Assembly: GCF_016648855.1 (NCBI RefSeq) | Contig: NZ_JACLQU010000001.1 | Location: 186,001-250,000 of the forward strand | DNA length: 64,000 nt | Direction: 5' to 3' | Origin: Streptococcus parasanguinis | Lineage (GTDB): Bacteria > Bacillota > Bacilli > Lactobacillales > Streptococcaceae | Part shown: in pieces, positions 1 through 8,075 of the stretch | Position numbering within the stretch: the stretch's first letter is position 1 | Layout of the letters: every line of letters begins with the position of its first letter | Notes under the pieces: model-generated | The model's database searches: none | What the model saw: only the letters and a program-made list of their open reading frames with translations | What the model was told of the DNA's origin: nothing | Program-made: the position numbers and the translations under genes

Positions 1-435
1 TGAGAAAGCCAAGAAAAGATCCACCGTTGTACGATCGTGAAGCAATTCCGTATCGTCGTAGACCAATTCCATCTTGGGTTTTGAATAATAGAGGGCGCGC
101 TCCTCGTGCTGTGAGGCCATCAACTCTCCTAATTGCTTGTAAGTACGGTACTCTTCCAATTGAGAAAGGAGGTCCTGCTCGAGATCCTCTGCTTCATCCA
201 TCTCCTCTGCAACCTTAGGAAGAAGTCTTCGACTCTTGATCAAGGTTAGTTGACTAGCCATCAGCATGTATTCCCCTGCTACCTCTAGTTTCATCGCCTG
301 GAGAGTCGCCAGATAAGCCAGATACTGTTCGATCACCTCAATCAAGGGGACCTCATAAATATCCATCTGGTATTTAGAGACCAAGTGGAGCAAGAGGTCC
401 AAAGGCCCTTCAAAATCTTTAATTTTAATATCCAT
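1..435 (-). CDS. scpA: Segregation and condensation protein A (partial)
   Basis: Kleisin-like ScpA, which bridges Smc heads and binds ScpB in the chromosome condensation complex. The first 145 codons are present and the gene runs off the left edge without a stop; the family is about 240 aa. The N-terminus shows the typical [15 protein letters not shown] and the helical region [13 protein letters not shown]. The ATG shares one base with the TAA of the upstream xerD-like gene (TAATG), so the two are translationally coupled. It is the last visible gene of the yneF-murI-rdgB-yfcE-cbpB-xerD-scpA operon; scpB presumably lies beyond the edge. Confidence 0.95.
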   Translation of the reverse strand, partial: MDIKIKDFEGPLDLLLHLVSKYQMDIYEVPLIEVIEQYLAYLATLQAMKLEVAGEYMLMASQLTLIKSRRLLPKVAEEMDEAEDLEQDLLSQLEEYRTYKQLGELMASQHEERALYYSKPKMELVYDDTELLHDRTTVDLFLAFS

Positions 436-1166
436 TATTTATATTTTTCTAATGTCACCATGGTTTTTAGGCCCAATTCACGCGCAATACTAAAGAGATC
501 CACACCGAGTTCACGTTGTTTCAAAATATATTGCTCACGAATCGATTGCGCCGAAAGGTCTTGATTGCCTTTTTCGATCAAGAAGGCTTCTAATTGTCGG
601 AATCCCCACTGACGGGAGTAGCATTTTCCTTTATTATCAAAGAGATAAATACCATCTAAGAAGAGTTGCAACTCATCCAGTAAAGGCTCTGGAACTTTTA
701 AAACCCGTTTTTGGCCATCTTTGCCCACTCGAATGACATGAAAGTCCAGCTGAATATCTTCGACTTTGACTTGGAGGATCTCACTTGGCAATAAGCCCAT
801 CTCCAGAATCAACAAGGCCATCAAGCGTCCCTGTGGGTTAGTTGATTCTTCCCAAAAATGGGTCAGATCCAACAATTCCCGATCATGGGTCTTGGCCGGT
901 TGAATTTTAGGCAATACCAAACGATGGTATTCAGAAATAAAGCGTTCTTGATACAAATAATATAAAAATTGGTTGACGGCGGATAATTTTCGTTTTTGAA
1001 CCGCCGGTTTAAAATCTTTAATCGAAGCTTGGTAAATTCTCAAATTCGTCTGCGTCACTTTCCCATGGATCGACTCAATAAACTGGTCCAAATCATAGAA
1101 ATAGGCTGACTGAGAATTTTCACTTAATTCTTTTTGATCAATAAAACTTGCAATAAATTCTTTCAT
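435..1166 (-). CDS. XerD-like tyrosine recombinase family protein, probably catalytically defective
   Basis: A 243-aa protein of the phage-integrase fold: N-terminal SAM-like DNA-binding part (about 1-95) and C-terminal catalytic-domain remnant. The region around residues 120-130 ([10 protein letters not shown]) aligns with the box I motif TGLRxSEL, but the catalytic Arg is Leu126. The HxxR motif reads QSIR (207-210), the later His is Leu233, and only Tyr242 remains of the core. It therefore resembles the streptococcal XerD-like protein found beside scpAB rather than the active dif recombinase XerS. It overlaps the CBS gene upstream by 4 bp (ATGA) and scpA downstream by 1 bp. Function unknown; a chromosome-segregation role is inferred only from position. 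Confidence 0.85.
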   Translation of the reverse strand: MKEFIASFIDQKELSENSQSAYFYDLDQFIESIHGKVTQTNLRIYQASIKDFKPAVQKRKLSAVNQFLYYLYQERFISEYHRLVLPKIQPAKTHDRELLDLTHFWEESTNPQGRLMALLILEMGLLPSEILQVKVEDIQLDFHVIRVGKDGQKRVLKVPEPLLDELQLFLDGIYLFDNKGKCYSRQWGFRQLEAFLIEKGNQDLSAQSIREQYILKQRELGVDLFSIARELGLKTMVTLEKYK

Positions 1167-1624
1167 TTTGGAATCATCTCGTATTCATTTGAAAAATCAT
1201 GCAGGAGCGAATTGATGGCTTTAAGAATCGATTTCCGTGTAATAATCCCTTGGAAATAGCCTTCTTCATCCACCACCGAAAGGAAGGAGTCATCCACCAA
1301 CTTGTGAAGAACTTCTGTCAAATTGAAGTCTAAGCCGATGACCCCGACCTCCTTCTTTGCAACGTCTACGATATCCATCGAAGCAAAAGTCTCCTCAGGA
1401 ATCTCATGTTTCAATTGATAAGATAGAATATCCGTTAGGGAGATCGTCCCCACAAACTTGCGTTCATCCGTCACTACCGGAATACGACTATAGCTAATCT
1501 GGCTCAACAACAAGACAGCATGGTCTACATTGTGGGTATCAATCAAGACCGCTAAATTTTTGGCTGGAGTTAAGAACGTCTCTTCCTGTGCCAGCAAGAA
1601 ACGTTCAAATTCCTTTGCTATCAT
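1163..1624 (-). CDS. cbpB: CBS-domain protein, CbpB/DarB (YkuL) type
   Basis: A 153-aa protein made almost entirely of a CBS pair (about residues 15-75 and 80-145). Size, the SRIPVV and FVGTISLTDIL blocks in CBS1 and the FQGIITRKSILK block in CBS2 match the YkuL/DarB/CbpB family. Members bind cyclic di-AMP in Bacillus and Listeria and control the stringent-response synthetase Rel and pyruvate carboxylase; that role here is inferred from family. It overlaps genes on both sides by 4 bp (ATGA), so it is an obligate member of the scp operon. The symbol is by homology. Confidence 0.8.
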   Translation of the reverse strand: MIAKEFERFLLAQEETFLTPAKNLAVLIDTHNVDHAVLLLSQISYSRIPVVTDERKFVGTISLTDILSYQLKHEIPEETFASMDIVDVAKKEVGVIGLDFNLTEVLHKLVDDSFLSVVDEEGYFQGIITRKSILKAINSLLHDFSNEYEMIPK

Positions 1625-2142
1625 CTGCTAAACTCCTTTGTCAATTCAGGATACAACTCATGATCTCGCGTATAATACTCTACCTTGTAATTAGAATCAT
1701 CTATCTCAATTTTAGCATAGAGACACTCTCGAATCAGACCGCGTGGCTGACTGATCGATCCAGGATTCACAAAGAGGGTTCTTCCTTCCTTCCAAGCATC
1801 TGGGATATGAAGGTGGCCGTAAAGACAGATATCTGCTTCTTCCTCTTGGGCCCACAGATCCAATTTTTGAAAACTAAAATTGATCTGGAAGAGATGCCCA
1901 TGGGTCTGGATGATTCGTGTTGGCCCTAGTTGGGTCACCAAGCGTTCTGGATAGCCATCATAAAAATCCATGTTTCCTTGGACAACGTGAATCCCTTCCC
2001 AGACAGGATCATCACTTTTTAGTTCAGAATCCCCATTGTGAAAGATTCCATCGACCTTGCCTAGATATTTTTCTTTAATTGCTTCAACAACGGAGCGGTC
2101 TCCATGCGAGTCACTCATCACGATGATTGTTTGCTTTGCCAT
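1621..2142 (-). CDS. YfcE/MJ0936-family metallophosphodiesterase
   Basis: A 173-aa calcineurin-like phosphoesterase. All metal-binding motifs are visible in order: SDSHGD (about 10-15), NGDSE, GNMD, THGH and GHLH, so it should be active. Family members hydrolyse artificial phosphodiesters; the physiological substrate is not known. The ATG chosen gives the usual short lead into the SDSHGD motif and makes a 25-bp overlap with the end of rdgB. It overlaps the CBS gene downstream by 4 bp. Confidence 0.88.
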   Translation of the reverse strand: MAKQTIIVMSDSHGDRSVVEAIKEKYLGKVDGIFHNGDSELKSDDPVWEGIHVVQGNMDFYDGYPERLVTQLGPTRIIQTHGHLFQINFSFQKLDLWAQEEEADICLYGHLHIPDAWKEGRTLFVNPGSISQPRGLIRECLYAKIEIDDSNYKVEYYTRDHELYPELTKEFSR

Positions 2143-3095
2143 GATGGAAATACCTCCAATAACTTTTTAACAGCTAAAGCACGATGCGATTGTGTATTTT
2201 TTTCTTCAAGTGTTAATTCAGCGGCAGCACGGCCCGTTTCCCCAACTAAGAAGAGCGGATCATAGCCAAACCCGTTTTCACCCTTAGGTTCAAAATTAAT
2301 ATACCCTGGCCAATCAGCCTCAACGACTAAGCTTTCCTTGCCCGGTCTTGCAACCACCAAGGTTGTATGGAACTGGGCTGAACGGTCTTTCAAATCAAAA
2401 ACCATGGCCAATTCGTGCAACAATTTCGCATTGTTTTCCGCATCTGTCGCACCTACTCCAGCAAAGCGAGCTGACCAAACCCCTGGTAAGCCTCCTAAGA
2501 TATCTACCTTCAAACCTGAATCATCCGCTAAGACTGTTTTCCCAGTTAGCTCTGCGATGGTTTCAGCTTTTAGGCGGGCATTCTCCTCAAAGGTCATCCC
2601 TGTTTCTTCGACTTCTGGAAGCTCTGGATACTGATTGAGGTTTTCCACTTCAAAGCCTAGCTTTTCAAACATATTACGGAATTCTTTGGTTTTTCCCTCA
2701 TTTCGAGTTGCAATAAGAATCGTATCTTTGACCTTGTCTTGACCCAAGAAGGCTTCCAAATCCAGCCCATCACTTGGCAAATGCAAATAGAGCAATTTCC
2801 CTTTTTCAACCAAGAGTAAGGCTCCTTGACGCTGGATAATTTCAAAAGATCTTCCCTTGACTTCATTCAAGATTTCAGTCAAAAAGGTTAGGAAACGAAA
2901 GGCTGATCCATAGCGCATCACCGATAGATTGAGAGGAAATCCTCCAGGATCCTTGGCAAAGAGAAGTTCCAGCTGGTCTAAAAGAGTGGAAGCTTCCGCA
3001 GGAACTTGACTAAATTGGTTGTAGTCTGCATCTTCTCCCCATTGGGCAATATACCAATCTTGGGAATCTTTGTACTCAAATAGTTTGTCACTCAT
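2118..3095 (-). CDS. rdgB: XTP/dITP diphosphatase with streptococcal N-terminal extension
   Basis: House-cleaning nucleotide pyrophosphatase (HAM1/RdgB) removing dITP, ITP and XTP. The catalytic domain starts near residue 126 ([14 protein letters not shown]) and contains LADDSGL and the GFGYDPLF motif near the C-terminus. About 120 extra residues precede it, rich in aromatic and acidic residues and without a motif I recognise; a similar extension occurs in other streptococci. The ATG at 3095 (MSDKLFEY) was chosen because it overlaps the murI stop as ATGA; the frame is open 13 codons further up but those codons overlap murI. 325 aa. Confidence 0.92.
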   Translation of the reverse strand: MSDKLFEYKDSQDWYIAQWGEDADYNQFSQVPAEASTLLDQLELLFAKDPGGFPLNLSVMRYGSAFRFLTFLTEILNEVKGRSFEIIQRQGALLLVEKGKLLYLHLPSDGLDLEAFLGQDKVKDTILIATRNEGKTKEFRNMFEKLGFEVENLNQYPELPEVEETGMTFEENARLKAETIAELTGKTVLADDSGLKVDILGGLPGVWSARFAGVGATDAENNAKLLHELAMVFDLKDRSAQFHTTLVVARPGKESLVVEADWPGYINFEPKGENGFGYDPLFLVGETGRAAAELTLEEKNTQSHRALAVKKLLEVFPSWQSKQSS

Positions 3096-3886
3096 AAATT
3101 TACGTGCTCCACATTCACTGAACGTTCTAGCCATTTTTCGGCAATCGCTGCAAAGCTATTGGCATTTGCAGTGGTATAAAAGCGGTGGGTCTGCTCTAAG
3201 AGTTCGCGGCTCTTATTGAGCTCAAAATAGTTTAATAAGACGGAAATATCCCGAACACACTCCGCTCCACTATCAATCAATTTGACATCCGGTCCCATCA
3301 CATTTTGAATGATCGGTTTTAAAAGGGGATAATGGGTACATCCCAAGACTAAGGTATCAACCTTTCCAACTAGTGGTTTTAGGGTTTCGTAAACCACCTT
3401 TTTGGTCACACTGGATGCCAACTCGTTGGATTCCACTAAAGGAACAAACTTGGGACAAGCTAAACTGGTGACTTTCATATCTGGTGCCAGACTTTGAATC
3501 TTCTCTTTATAAATTCCAGAAGAAACCGTCATCGGTGTCCCAATCACCCCAATTTTTTGATGGGTCGTTGATTTAATGGCTGCAGAAGCTCCGGGCAAAA
3601 TCACTCCCAAAACAGGAATATCAAGTTTTTCCTTGACTTCTTCCCAAACCACTGCAGTCGCTGTATTACAAGCTAAAACAATCATCTTGACATTTTTGGT
3701 CAGAAGGAAGTTCACCATCTGCCAAGTATACTCGCGAATTTGGTCTGCTGGTCTAGGACCATAAGGTGCACGCGCTGAATCTCCAATATAGACGACATCT
3801 TCGTGAGGAAGCTGACGGAGCAATTCGCGGACAACAGTCAGGCCCCCTACTCCAGAATCTAAAAAACCAATCGGTCGGTTATCCAT
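3092..3886 (-). CDS. murI: Glutamate racemase
   Basis: Makes D-glutamate for peptidoglycan. The 264-aa length is typical. The phosphate/substrate loop [12 protein letters not shown] lies at about 7-18, and the two catalytic cysteines are in LACNTATA (Cys73) and LGCTHYPLL (about residue 184). The frame extends upstream to a TTG, but the ATG at 3886 (MDNRPIGF) is preceded by GGAAGGAAGAG, which fits a ribosome binding site and makes the family-typical start. The stop overlaps the rdgB start by 4 bp. The yneF gene lies 77 bases upstream on the same strand. Confidence 0.95.
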   Translation of the reverse strand: MDNRPIGFLDSGVGGLTVVRELLRQLPHEDVVYIGDSARAPYGPRPADQIREYTWQMVNFLLTKNVKMIVLACNTATAVVWEEVKEKLDIPVLGVILPGASAAIKSTTHQKIGVIGTPMTVSSGIYKEKIQSLAPDMKVTSLACPKFVPLVESNELASSVTKKVVYETLKPLVGKVDTLVLGCTHYPLLKPIIQNVMGPDVKLIDSGAECVRDISVLLNYFELNKSRELLEQTHRFYTTANANSFAAIAEKWLERSVNVEHVNL

Positions 3887-3963
3887 ATCTCTTCCTTCCA
3901 AAAGGAGGGACTAAGAAATTCCTCCAAGCCCCTCTCATTTATTATCGTGAGATTGCCCCACTC

Positions 3964-4209
3964 TTATTTTTTCTTGTTTTTCGCCATTGCTGATTTTTGT
4001 TGGGTCATAATTTGGCGATAGACTTGTTGAACTTTTGCTTCGCTTGGACGTTGGCCACTCGCACCTAAAAGTGTGCGGACTGCTTCAACATTCAAACGTG
4101 GGTTTGATGCAAATTCTTTTTCAAACTGACGACGAAGCAAGAACATTCCTGCAACCATCCCACCAAAGAAAGCTAAAATAATCAACAAAATTCCTAAAAA
4201 GAGATTCAT
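3964..4209 (-). CDS. YneF/UPF0154 family small membrane protein
   Basis: An 81-aa protein with one N-terminal membrane helix (about 3-25, very hydrophobic, with an [10 protein letters not shown] segment), then a basic and amphipathic cytoplasmic part with the family block [22 protein letters not shown] and a lysine-rich end. Widely conserved in Firmicutes; function unknown. It is the first gene of the murI-rdgB-scpA transcription unit and has an extended -10 promoter 38 bases upstream. Confidence 0.88.
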   Translation of the reverse strand: MNLFLGILLIILAFFGGMVAGMFLLRRQFEKEFASNPRLNVEAVRTLLGASGQRPSEAKVQQVYRQIMTQQKSAMAKNKKK

Positions 4210-4246
4210 ACAATTTTCTCCGATCCATTATTTTTACATAACTATC

Positions 4247-4255
4247 ATTATATCA
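4247..4255 (-). promoter_or_regulatory. Extended -10 promoter for yneF operon
   Basis: Read on the minus strand the site is TGATATAAT, a perfect extended -10. The predicted transcription start is near 4240, giving a leader of about 30 nt with a GGAGAAAA ribosome binding site. No good -35 box is seen, as is usual for extended -10 promoters. Confidence 0.6.
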
Positions 4256-4264
4256 GACAATCGC

Positions 4265-5515
4265 TTATTTTTCAATGTCAAAGCCGTAGAGTGTCGCAAG
4301 ATAATCTTCTGGTTTTTCTGCTCGACGAATCAAACGGGCTTGCCCATCTTCTTGAAGCAAAACTTCTGCCGAACGCAACTTGGCATTGTACTGATACCCC
4401 ATTGAAAATCCATGGGCTCCAGTGTCATGAATCACAAGTAAATCTCCAATCTCCGTCACGGGTAGTTCTCGTTGTTTGGCAAATTTATCGTTATTTTCAC
4501 AAAGACTTCCCACGACATCGACCACTTCAGTCGGTTCCTCTGGACGATCCATATTGGTAATATGGTGATAAGCACCGTACATAGCCGGTCTAAGAAGGTT
4601 CACAGCTGAAGCATCGACGCCCACATAGGTCCGATAGGTTTTCTTTTTATGCGTCACTCTGGTTACCAGAAGACCATGTGAAGCCAGCATAAAGCGACCA
4701 AGCTCGGTATAGATTTTCACATGACCAAGTCCTGCCGGTTTGAGAATCTCATCAAAAACGCGATGCACGCCTTCCCCAATAATGGCAATATCATTTGGTT
4801 CTTGTTCTGGTTTGTAATTGACCCCAACTCCACCAGAGAGGTTGATGAAGCCCAAGTGGACACCTGTTTTCTCGACGACTTCCACTGCCAATTCAAAAAG
4901 TTGACGCGCTAGCTCTGGATAGTAGTCGTTGGATACTGTATTAGAAGCTAATAAAGCGTGAATGCCAAACTCTTCCACACCCAGTTCTTTCAACTCGATA
5001 AAGGCTTGGATCAATTGCTCCTTGGTCATTCCAAACTTGGCTTCTTCCGGATTGTCCATAATATCAGTTCCCAGTTCAAAAACTCCACCAGGATTATAGC
5101 GGCAAGAAATGACCTTGGGAATGCTAGTCACAGACTTCAAGAAAGCAATGTCTTCATAGGCATCCAGATTGATCGTTGCCCCTAATTCTCTAGCATAGAC
5201 AAATTCATCAGCTGGCGTGTTGTTAGAAGAAAACATGATCTCTTCTCCACTAAAGCCCAGCTTATCCGCCATTAACAATTCGACATAGCTGGCAGTGTCA
5301 ACCCCACAGCCCTCTTCTTGCAAAATTTTTAGGATCGATGGGTTAGGAGTCGCCTTGATGGCAAAATATTCCTTAAATCCTTCATTCCAAGCAAAAGCTT
5401 GATGGAGGGCACGAGCCGTTTCACGAATTCCTGCTTCATCATAGAGATGGAAAGGGGTCGGAAATTCTTGGGTCAGGCTTTCTAATTGTTCACGGGTTAC
5501 AAAAGGTGTTTTCAT
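4265..5515 (-). CDS. lysA: Diaminopimelate decarboxylase
   Basis: PLP-dependent fold-type III decarboxylase, last step of lysine biosynthesis. 416 aa, normal length. The PLP lysine is in FAIKATPNP (Lys54); the GIHALLASN segment and the glycine-rich INLSGGVGVNY phosphate-binding loop follow, and the C-terminal active-site block is GSLCENND. It stands alone between yneF and the BI-1 gene with its own promoter, not in a lysine operon. Its extended -10 lies about 30 bases upstream. Confidence 0.95.
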   Translation of the reverse strand: MKTPFVTREQLESLTQEFPTPFHLYDEAGIRETARALHQAFAWNEGFKEYFAIKATPNPSILKILQEEGCGVDTASYVELLMADKLGFSGEEIMFSSNNTPADEFVYARELGATINLDAYEDIAFLKSVTSIPKVISCRYNPGGVFELGTDIMDNPEEAKFGMTKEQLIQAFIELKELGVEEFGIHALLASNTVSNDYYPELARQLFELAVEVVEKTGVHLGFINLSGGVGVNYKPEQEPNDIAIIGEGVHRVFDEILKPAGLGHVKIYTELGRFMLASHGLLVTRVTHKKKTYRTYVGVDASAVNLLRPAMYGAYHHITNMDRPEEPTEVVDVVGSLCENNDKFAKQRELPVTEIGDLLVIHDTGAHGFSMGYQYNAKLRSAEVLLQEDGQARLIRRAEKPEDYLATLYGFDIEK

Positions 5516-5546
5516 AAGCGCTCATTTCTATACTTTAGTCACTATT

Positions 5547-5555
5547 AGTATAGCA
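5547..5555 (-). promoter_or_regulatory. Extended -10 promoter for lysA
   Basis: Minus-strand TGCTATACT. The start of transcription is expected near 5540, about 25 bases ahead of the lysA ATG. The leader is too short for a lysine riboswitch, and none is seen. Confidence 0.55.
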
Positions 5556-5568
5556 CAAGTCGGAAGAC

Positions 5569-5596
5569 AAAAAAAGCCGAGGCAACTGCCCCAGCT
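5569..5596 (-). terminator. Rho-independent terminator after the BI-1 family gene
   Basis: Ten-base-pair stem (AGCTGGGGCA / TGCCTCGGCT on the minus strand, two G-U pairs), 2-base loop, then seven T residues. Confidence 0.85.
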
Positions 5597-5610
5597 CAAT
5601 TGCTCTTTGA

Positions 5611-6297
5611 TTAGTCGTTTCTTCCGAAGATACGAAGAAGGCTGATAAAGAGGTTGATAAAGTCAAGATAAAGTTCCAAAGCCATCGCTACTGCCCAACC
5701 TGTAGCAGGTTGACCATTTGTTTGATCATAGACATAGCGAATCTTTTGGTTATCCCAAGCTGTCAATCCTGCAAAGAGGAAGACAGAGATGATACTCAAG
5801 ATATAGTCCATTCCAGAACTTCTCAAGAACATGTTCACAACAGAAGCGATGATCACACCGATCAAGACTCCCATCAAGGCACGTCCCATACCAGACAGGT
5901 CTTTTTTCACGACGCGTCCGATAGCTCCCATGACAATAAACATCAAGGCACTGACCAAGAAAGCCTTATAGACAGTCGCTTGCATGTAGCGAGCAATGAT
6001 AAAGCTCAAGGTAAAGCCATTCAAAGCTGAGTAGATCAAGAAGATTGGAAGAGCAGACGGGCTATTTTTAACAGCCTTCCCACTGGCAACAAAGACCAAG
6101 ATCAATTCTACAACCACTGCTGCATAGTAAACCATTGGTGCGGTTGTCAAGATTTGTACGAAGAAGTCTTGAAAGACTGTCATCATCAGGCCAGACACAA
6201 GGGCTGAAATCCCCACACCGATCCCAACTAATGAGTAGATTTTGTTATAAAAAGCATTCAATCCACTTTGTTCTTGGATTACTGAATCATTATACAT
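5611..6297 (-). CDS. Bax inhibitor-1/YccA family membrane protein
   Basis: A 228-aa integral membrane protein with about seven predicted helices (starting about 22, 53, 80, 106, 137, 161 and 205) and the BI-1 family blocks [21 protein letters not shown] and the C-terminal [20 protein letters not shown]. Family members are associated with calcium leak or membrane stress in bacteria; the function in streptococci is not settled. A terminator follows immediately, and a ribosome binding site AAAGGAA precedes the ATG. The HD-domain gene lies 28 bases upstream on the same strand and may be co-transcribed. Confidence 0.9.
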   Translation of the reverse strand: MYNDSVIQEQSGLNAFYNKIYSLVGIGVGISALVSGLMMTVFQDFFVQILTTAPMVYYAAVVVELILVFVASGKAVKNSPSALPIFLIYSALNGFTLSFIIARYMQATVYKAFLVSALMFIVMGAIGRVVKKDLSGMGRALMGVLIGVIIASVVNMFLRSSGMDYILSIISVFLFAGLTAWDNQKIRYVYDQTNGQPATGWAVAMALELYLDFINLFISLLRIFGRND

Positions 6298-6325
6298 ATT
6301 AACAAGTTCCTTTCAAATTTGTTTA

Positions 6326-6817
6326 CTACGATTTTAACATTTTTCGATGAAAAAATCTCTTTTTAGCCATCTTTTTACGCCAAGGTTCTGAAGCTTCCTT
6401 AACAGCCCAGTATTTATCCACCATCGTCACCACGAAGGATTCTTTGTAGCGAGGCGGGGCAAGGGTAGCACCCCACATATGTTTAATAATGATGTCTTCT
6501 TCCTTGGCATTGAGATCTGTGATCTTTCGTGCATTTCTCACGGCAATGCGGGGATGGATCCAGGCGTGACTTTTCGTAAACTTGGTCTCGCGCCAATCAT
6601 AGTAAAAGAGGTCATGCAAGAGGCCACCCCGAGCCGTACTTTTAGCATCCCAACCAAATTTTTTAGCCAGTTTATAACTGGTATAGCTAACATGAATGGA
6701 ATGCTCCAAACGATTGGAATGAATATGGTGGGGAATGTCAGCTAATTTTTGAACCTTAGGATGCTGGATCAGATGGCCTACATAGGTCATGTATTCTTTG
6801 TCACGATGATATTGCAT
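6326..6817 (-). CDS. HD-superfamily phosphohydrolase-like protein
   Basis: A 163-aa protein with the metal-binding HD signature: His in RLEHSIHVS (about 37-45), then GLLHDLFYYDW (about 65-75) and a later His-rich block FTKSHAWIHP and IIIKHMWG. The fold predicts a metal-dependent phosphohydrolase; no substrate can be assigned. It is placed before the BI-1 gene on the same strand. A TATACT -10-like box lies about 60 bases upstream. Confidence 0.85.
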   Translation of the reverse strand: MQYHRDKEYMTYVGHLIQHPKVQKLADIPHHIHSNRLEHSIHVSYTSYKLAKKFGWDAKSTARGGLLHDLFYYDWRETKFTKSHAWIHPRIAVRNARKITDLNAKEEDIIIKHMWGATLAPPRYKESFVVTMVDKYWAVKEASEPWRKKMAKKRFFHRKMLKS

Positions 6818-6899
6818 AAGATAACCACCTTTCGTTGATAAGCTCTCCCAATAAGATCTCCATCAACTTCTTCTTACAGGTTAAGTATACTTCTTTTTC

Positions 6900-7646
6900 T
6901 CAAAATTTCCTTAAAGAAAACATCAAAATTCCTGCTGCCACTGCAACATTCAAACTCTCGGCCCGACCTGGCATAGGAATATGAACCAGCTGGTCTGCTT
7001 GTGCCGCCATTTCCTGGCTGATGCCATTTCCTTCATTGCCCATAACCAGAATAAACTGATCGGTCTGAGGAAGCTGACGGTAGTCAATGGAAGCTTCTGA
7101 AAGCGTCGTTGCGAGAACTGCTAGATGAGATTTCGCAGCTCGTTCCAATAGTTCTTCTCGATCCAGTTTCCAGATAGGAATATGGAAATGACTGCCCTGC
7201 ATGGATCGAAGGGTCTTGAGACTGTATAGATCAGCGGAGGCTTTCGATAGCATGACACCATCAAAGCCTGCTGCATCTGCTGTTCGAATCATAGTCCCAA
7301 CATTGCCAGGATCCTGTACATCCTCCAAATAGAGGAAGCGCCCTTGTAGCTGATCCGGAAGCTCTGGCTGCTCTAGAAGAATCTCTGCGACAATTCCTTG
7401 CGGAGTCTTCGAATCTGCCAGGAGACTTAAAATCTCCGGAGTCACGACGGTGACTTTTGGGATGTCCTCTACCCGGTCTAAATAGGCTTCTAAAACAAAG
7501 ACCTGCCGAATCTTCGCATGATTTTCTACTGCCTCTTCAAACAGATGCCAACCTTCAATGAGATAAGAATCTATCCGGTATTTTTTTTGATGTAATTTTT
7601 TAGCATTTTTGATTACATTATTGGATTTAGACGTTATAATATTCAT
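6900..7646 (-). CDS. TrmH/SpoU-family RNA 2'-O-ribose methyltransferase
   Basis: A 248-aa SPOUT methyltransferase: N-terminal substrate-binding domain (about 1-95, starting MNIITSKSNNVIKNAKKL) and C-terminal trefoil-knot domain with FLYLEDVQDPGNVGTMIRT, LVMGNEGNGIS and IPMPGRAESLNVAVA, the three SPOUT motifs. The exact rRNA or tRNA target cannot be told. The frame extends 12 codons further upstream, but the ATG at 7646 is the family start. That ATG sits exactly where transcription should begin after a TGCTATAAT box, so the mRNA is probably leaderless; there is no Shine-Dalgarno. Confidence 0.92.
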   Translation of the reverse strand: MNIITSKSNNVIKNAKKLHQKKYRIDSYLIEGWHLFEEAVENHAKIRQVFVLEAYLDRVEDIPKVTVVTPEILSLLADSKTPQGIVAEILLEQPELPDQLQGRFLYLEDVQDPGNVGTMIRTADAAGFDGVMLSKASADLYSLKTLRSMQGSHFHIPIWKLDREELLERAAKSHLAVLATTLSEASIDYRQLPQTDQFILVMGNEGNGISQEMAAQADQLVHIPMPGRAESLNVAVAAGILMFSLRKF

Positions 7647-7652
7647 AGAACT

Positions 7653-7661
7653 ATTATAGCA
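7653..7661 (-). promoter_or_regulatory. Extended -10 promoter giving a leaderless trmH-family transcript
   Basis: Minus-strand TGCTATAAT. The last T of the -10 is at 7653; seven bases on is 7646, the A of the start codon. No ribosome binding site occurs between. Confidence 0.65.
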
Positions 7662-7719
7662 CAAAGAAAAAGAAGAAATCATGCCTCAGATAGATTTCTT
7701 CGAGTCAAGGAGGTTGCAC

Positions 7720-7998
7720 ATGCAAAAGGTAAAAATGATTGCCCAAGGACGGGTTCAAGGGGTTGGCTTTCGCTGGGGAGTCTACAGTCTTGCTTTAGAG
7801 ATCGGTGGGATCACTGGCCGTGTCTGGAATAATGACGACGGAACAGTTGGCATTCTGGCACAGGCAGAGTCTAGTAGCCAAATGGCCAAATTCATTCAAG
7901 AAATTCGCAAAGGTCCTACACCTTTTGCACATGTAACTTATTTAGATGTTACGCTCGCAAACTTTGAAAACTATACAGACTTTAAAATTGCAAATTAA
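7720..7998 (+). CDS. acyP: Acylphosphatase
   Basis: A 92-aa enzyme hydrolysing acyl phosphates. The catalytic arginine loop QGRVQGVGFRWG (about 9-20) and the catalytic Asn in GRVWNNDDGTV are present. The ATG at 7720 follows AAGGAGG with a 7-base spacer; an in-frame ATG at 7681 has no such site. It is divergent from the trmH-family gene and followed by yidC on the same strand, the arrangement seen in other streptococci. Confidence 0.93.
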   Translation: MQKVKMIAQGRVQGVGFRWGVYSLALEIGGITGRVWNNDDGTVGILAQAESSSQMAKFIQEIRKGPTPFAHVTYLDVTLANFENYTDFKIAN

Positions 7999-8011
7999 GA
8001 CTAGAGAACTA

Positions 8012-8040
8012 TTGTGTATTTTAAAAAAAAACAGTAGAAT
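8012..8040 (+). promoter_or_regulatory. Promoter for yidC
   Basis: TTGTGT, a 17-base spacer, then TAGAAT. The leader is about 30 bases and contains AGAAGGA before the GTG start. Confidence 0.5.
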
Positions 8041-8075
8041 AGAAAGGTAACATTTTAAAAAAGAAGGAACTATTT

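Noticed and set aside
2338..2638. Two overlapping plus-strand frames of about 97 codons inside rdgB
   Set aside because: Antisense to the conserved catalytic domain of rdgB with no initiation signals.
3902..3963. GGAGG/CCTCC hairpin between yneF and murI as a terminator
   Set aside because: No T run on the minus strand and the genes appear to be one operon; pairing may be incidental.
4210..4264. Possible riboswitch ahead of yneF or lysA
   Set aside because: The leaders are about 25-30 bases, too short for lysine or other riboswitches, and no conserved core is seen.
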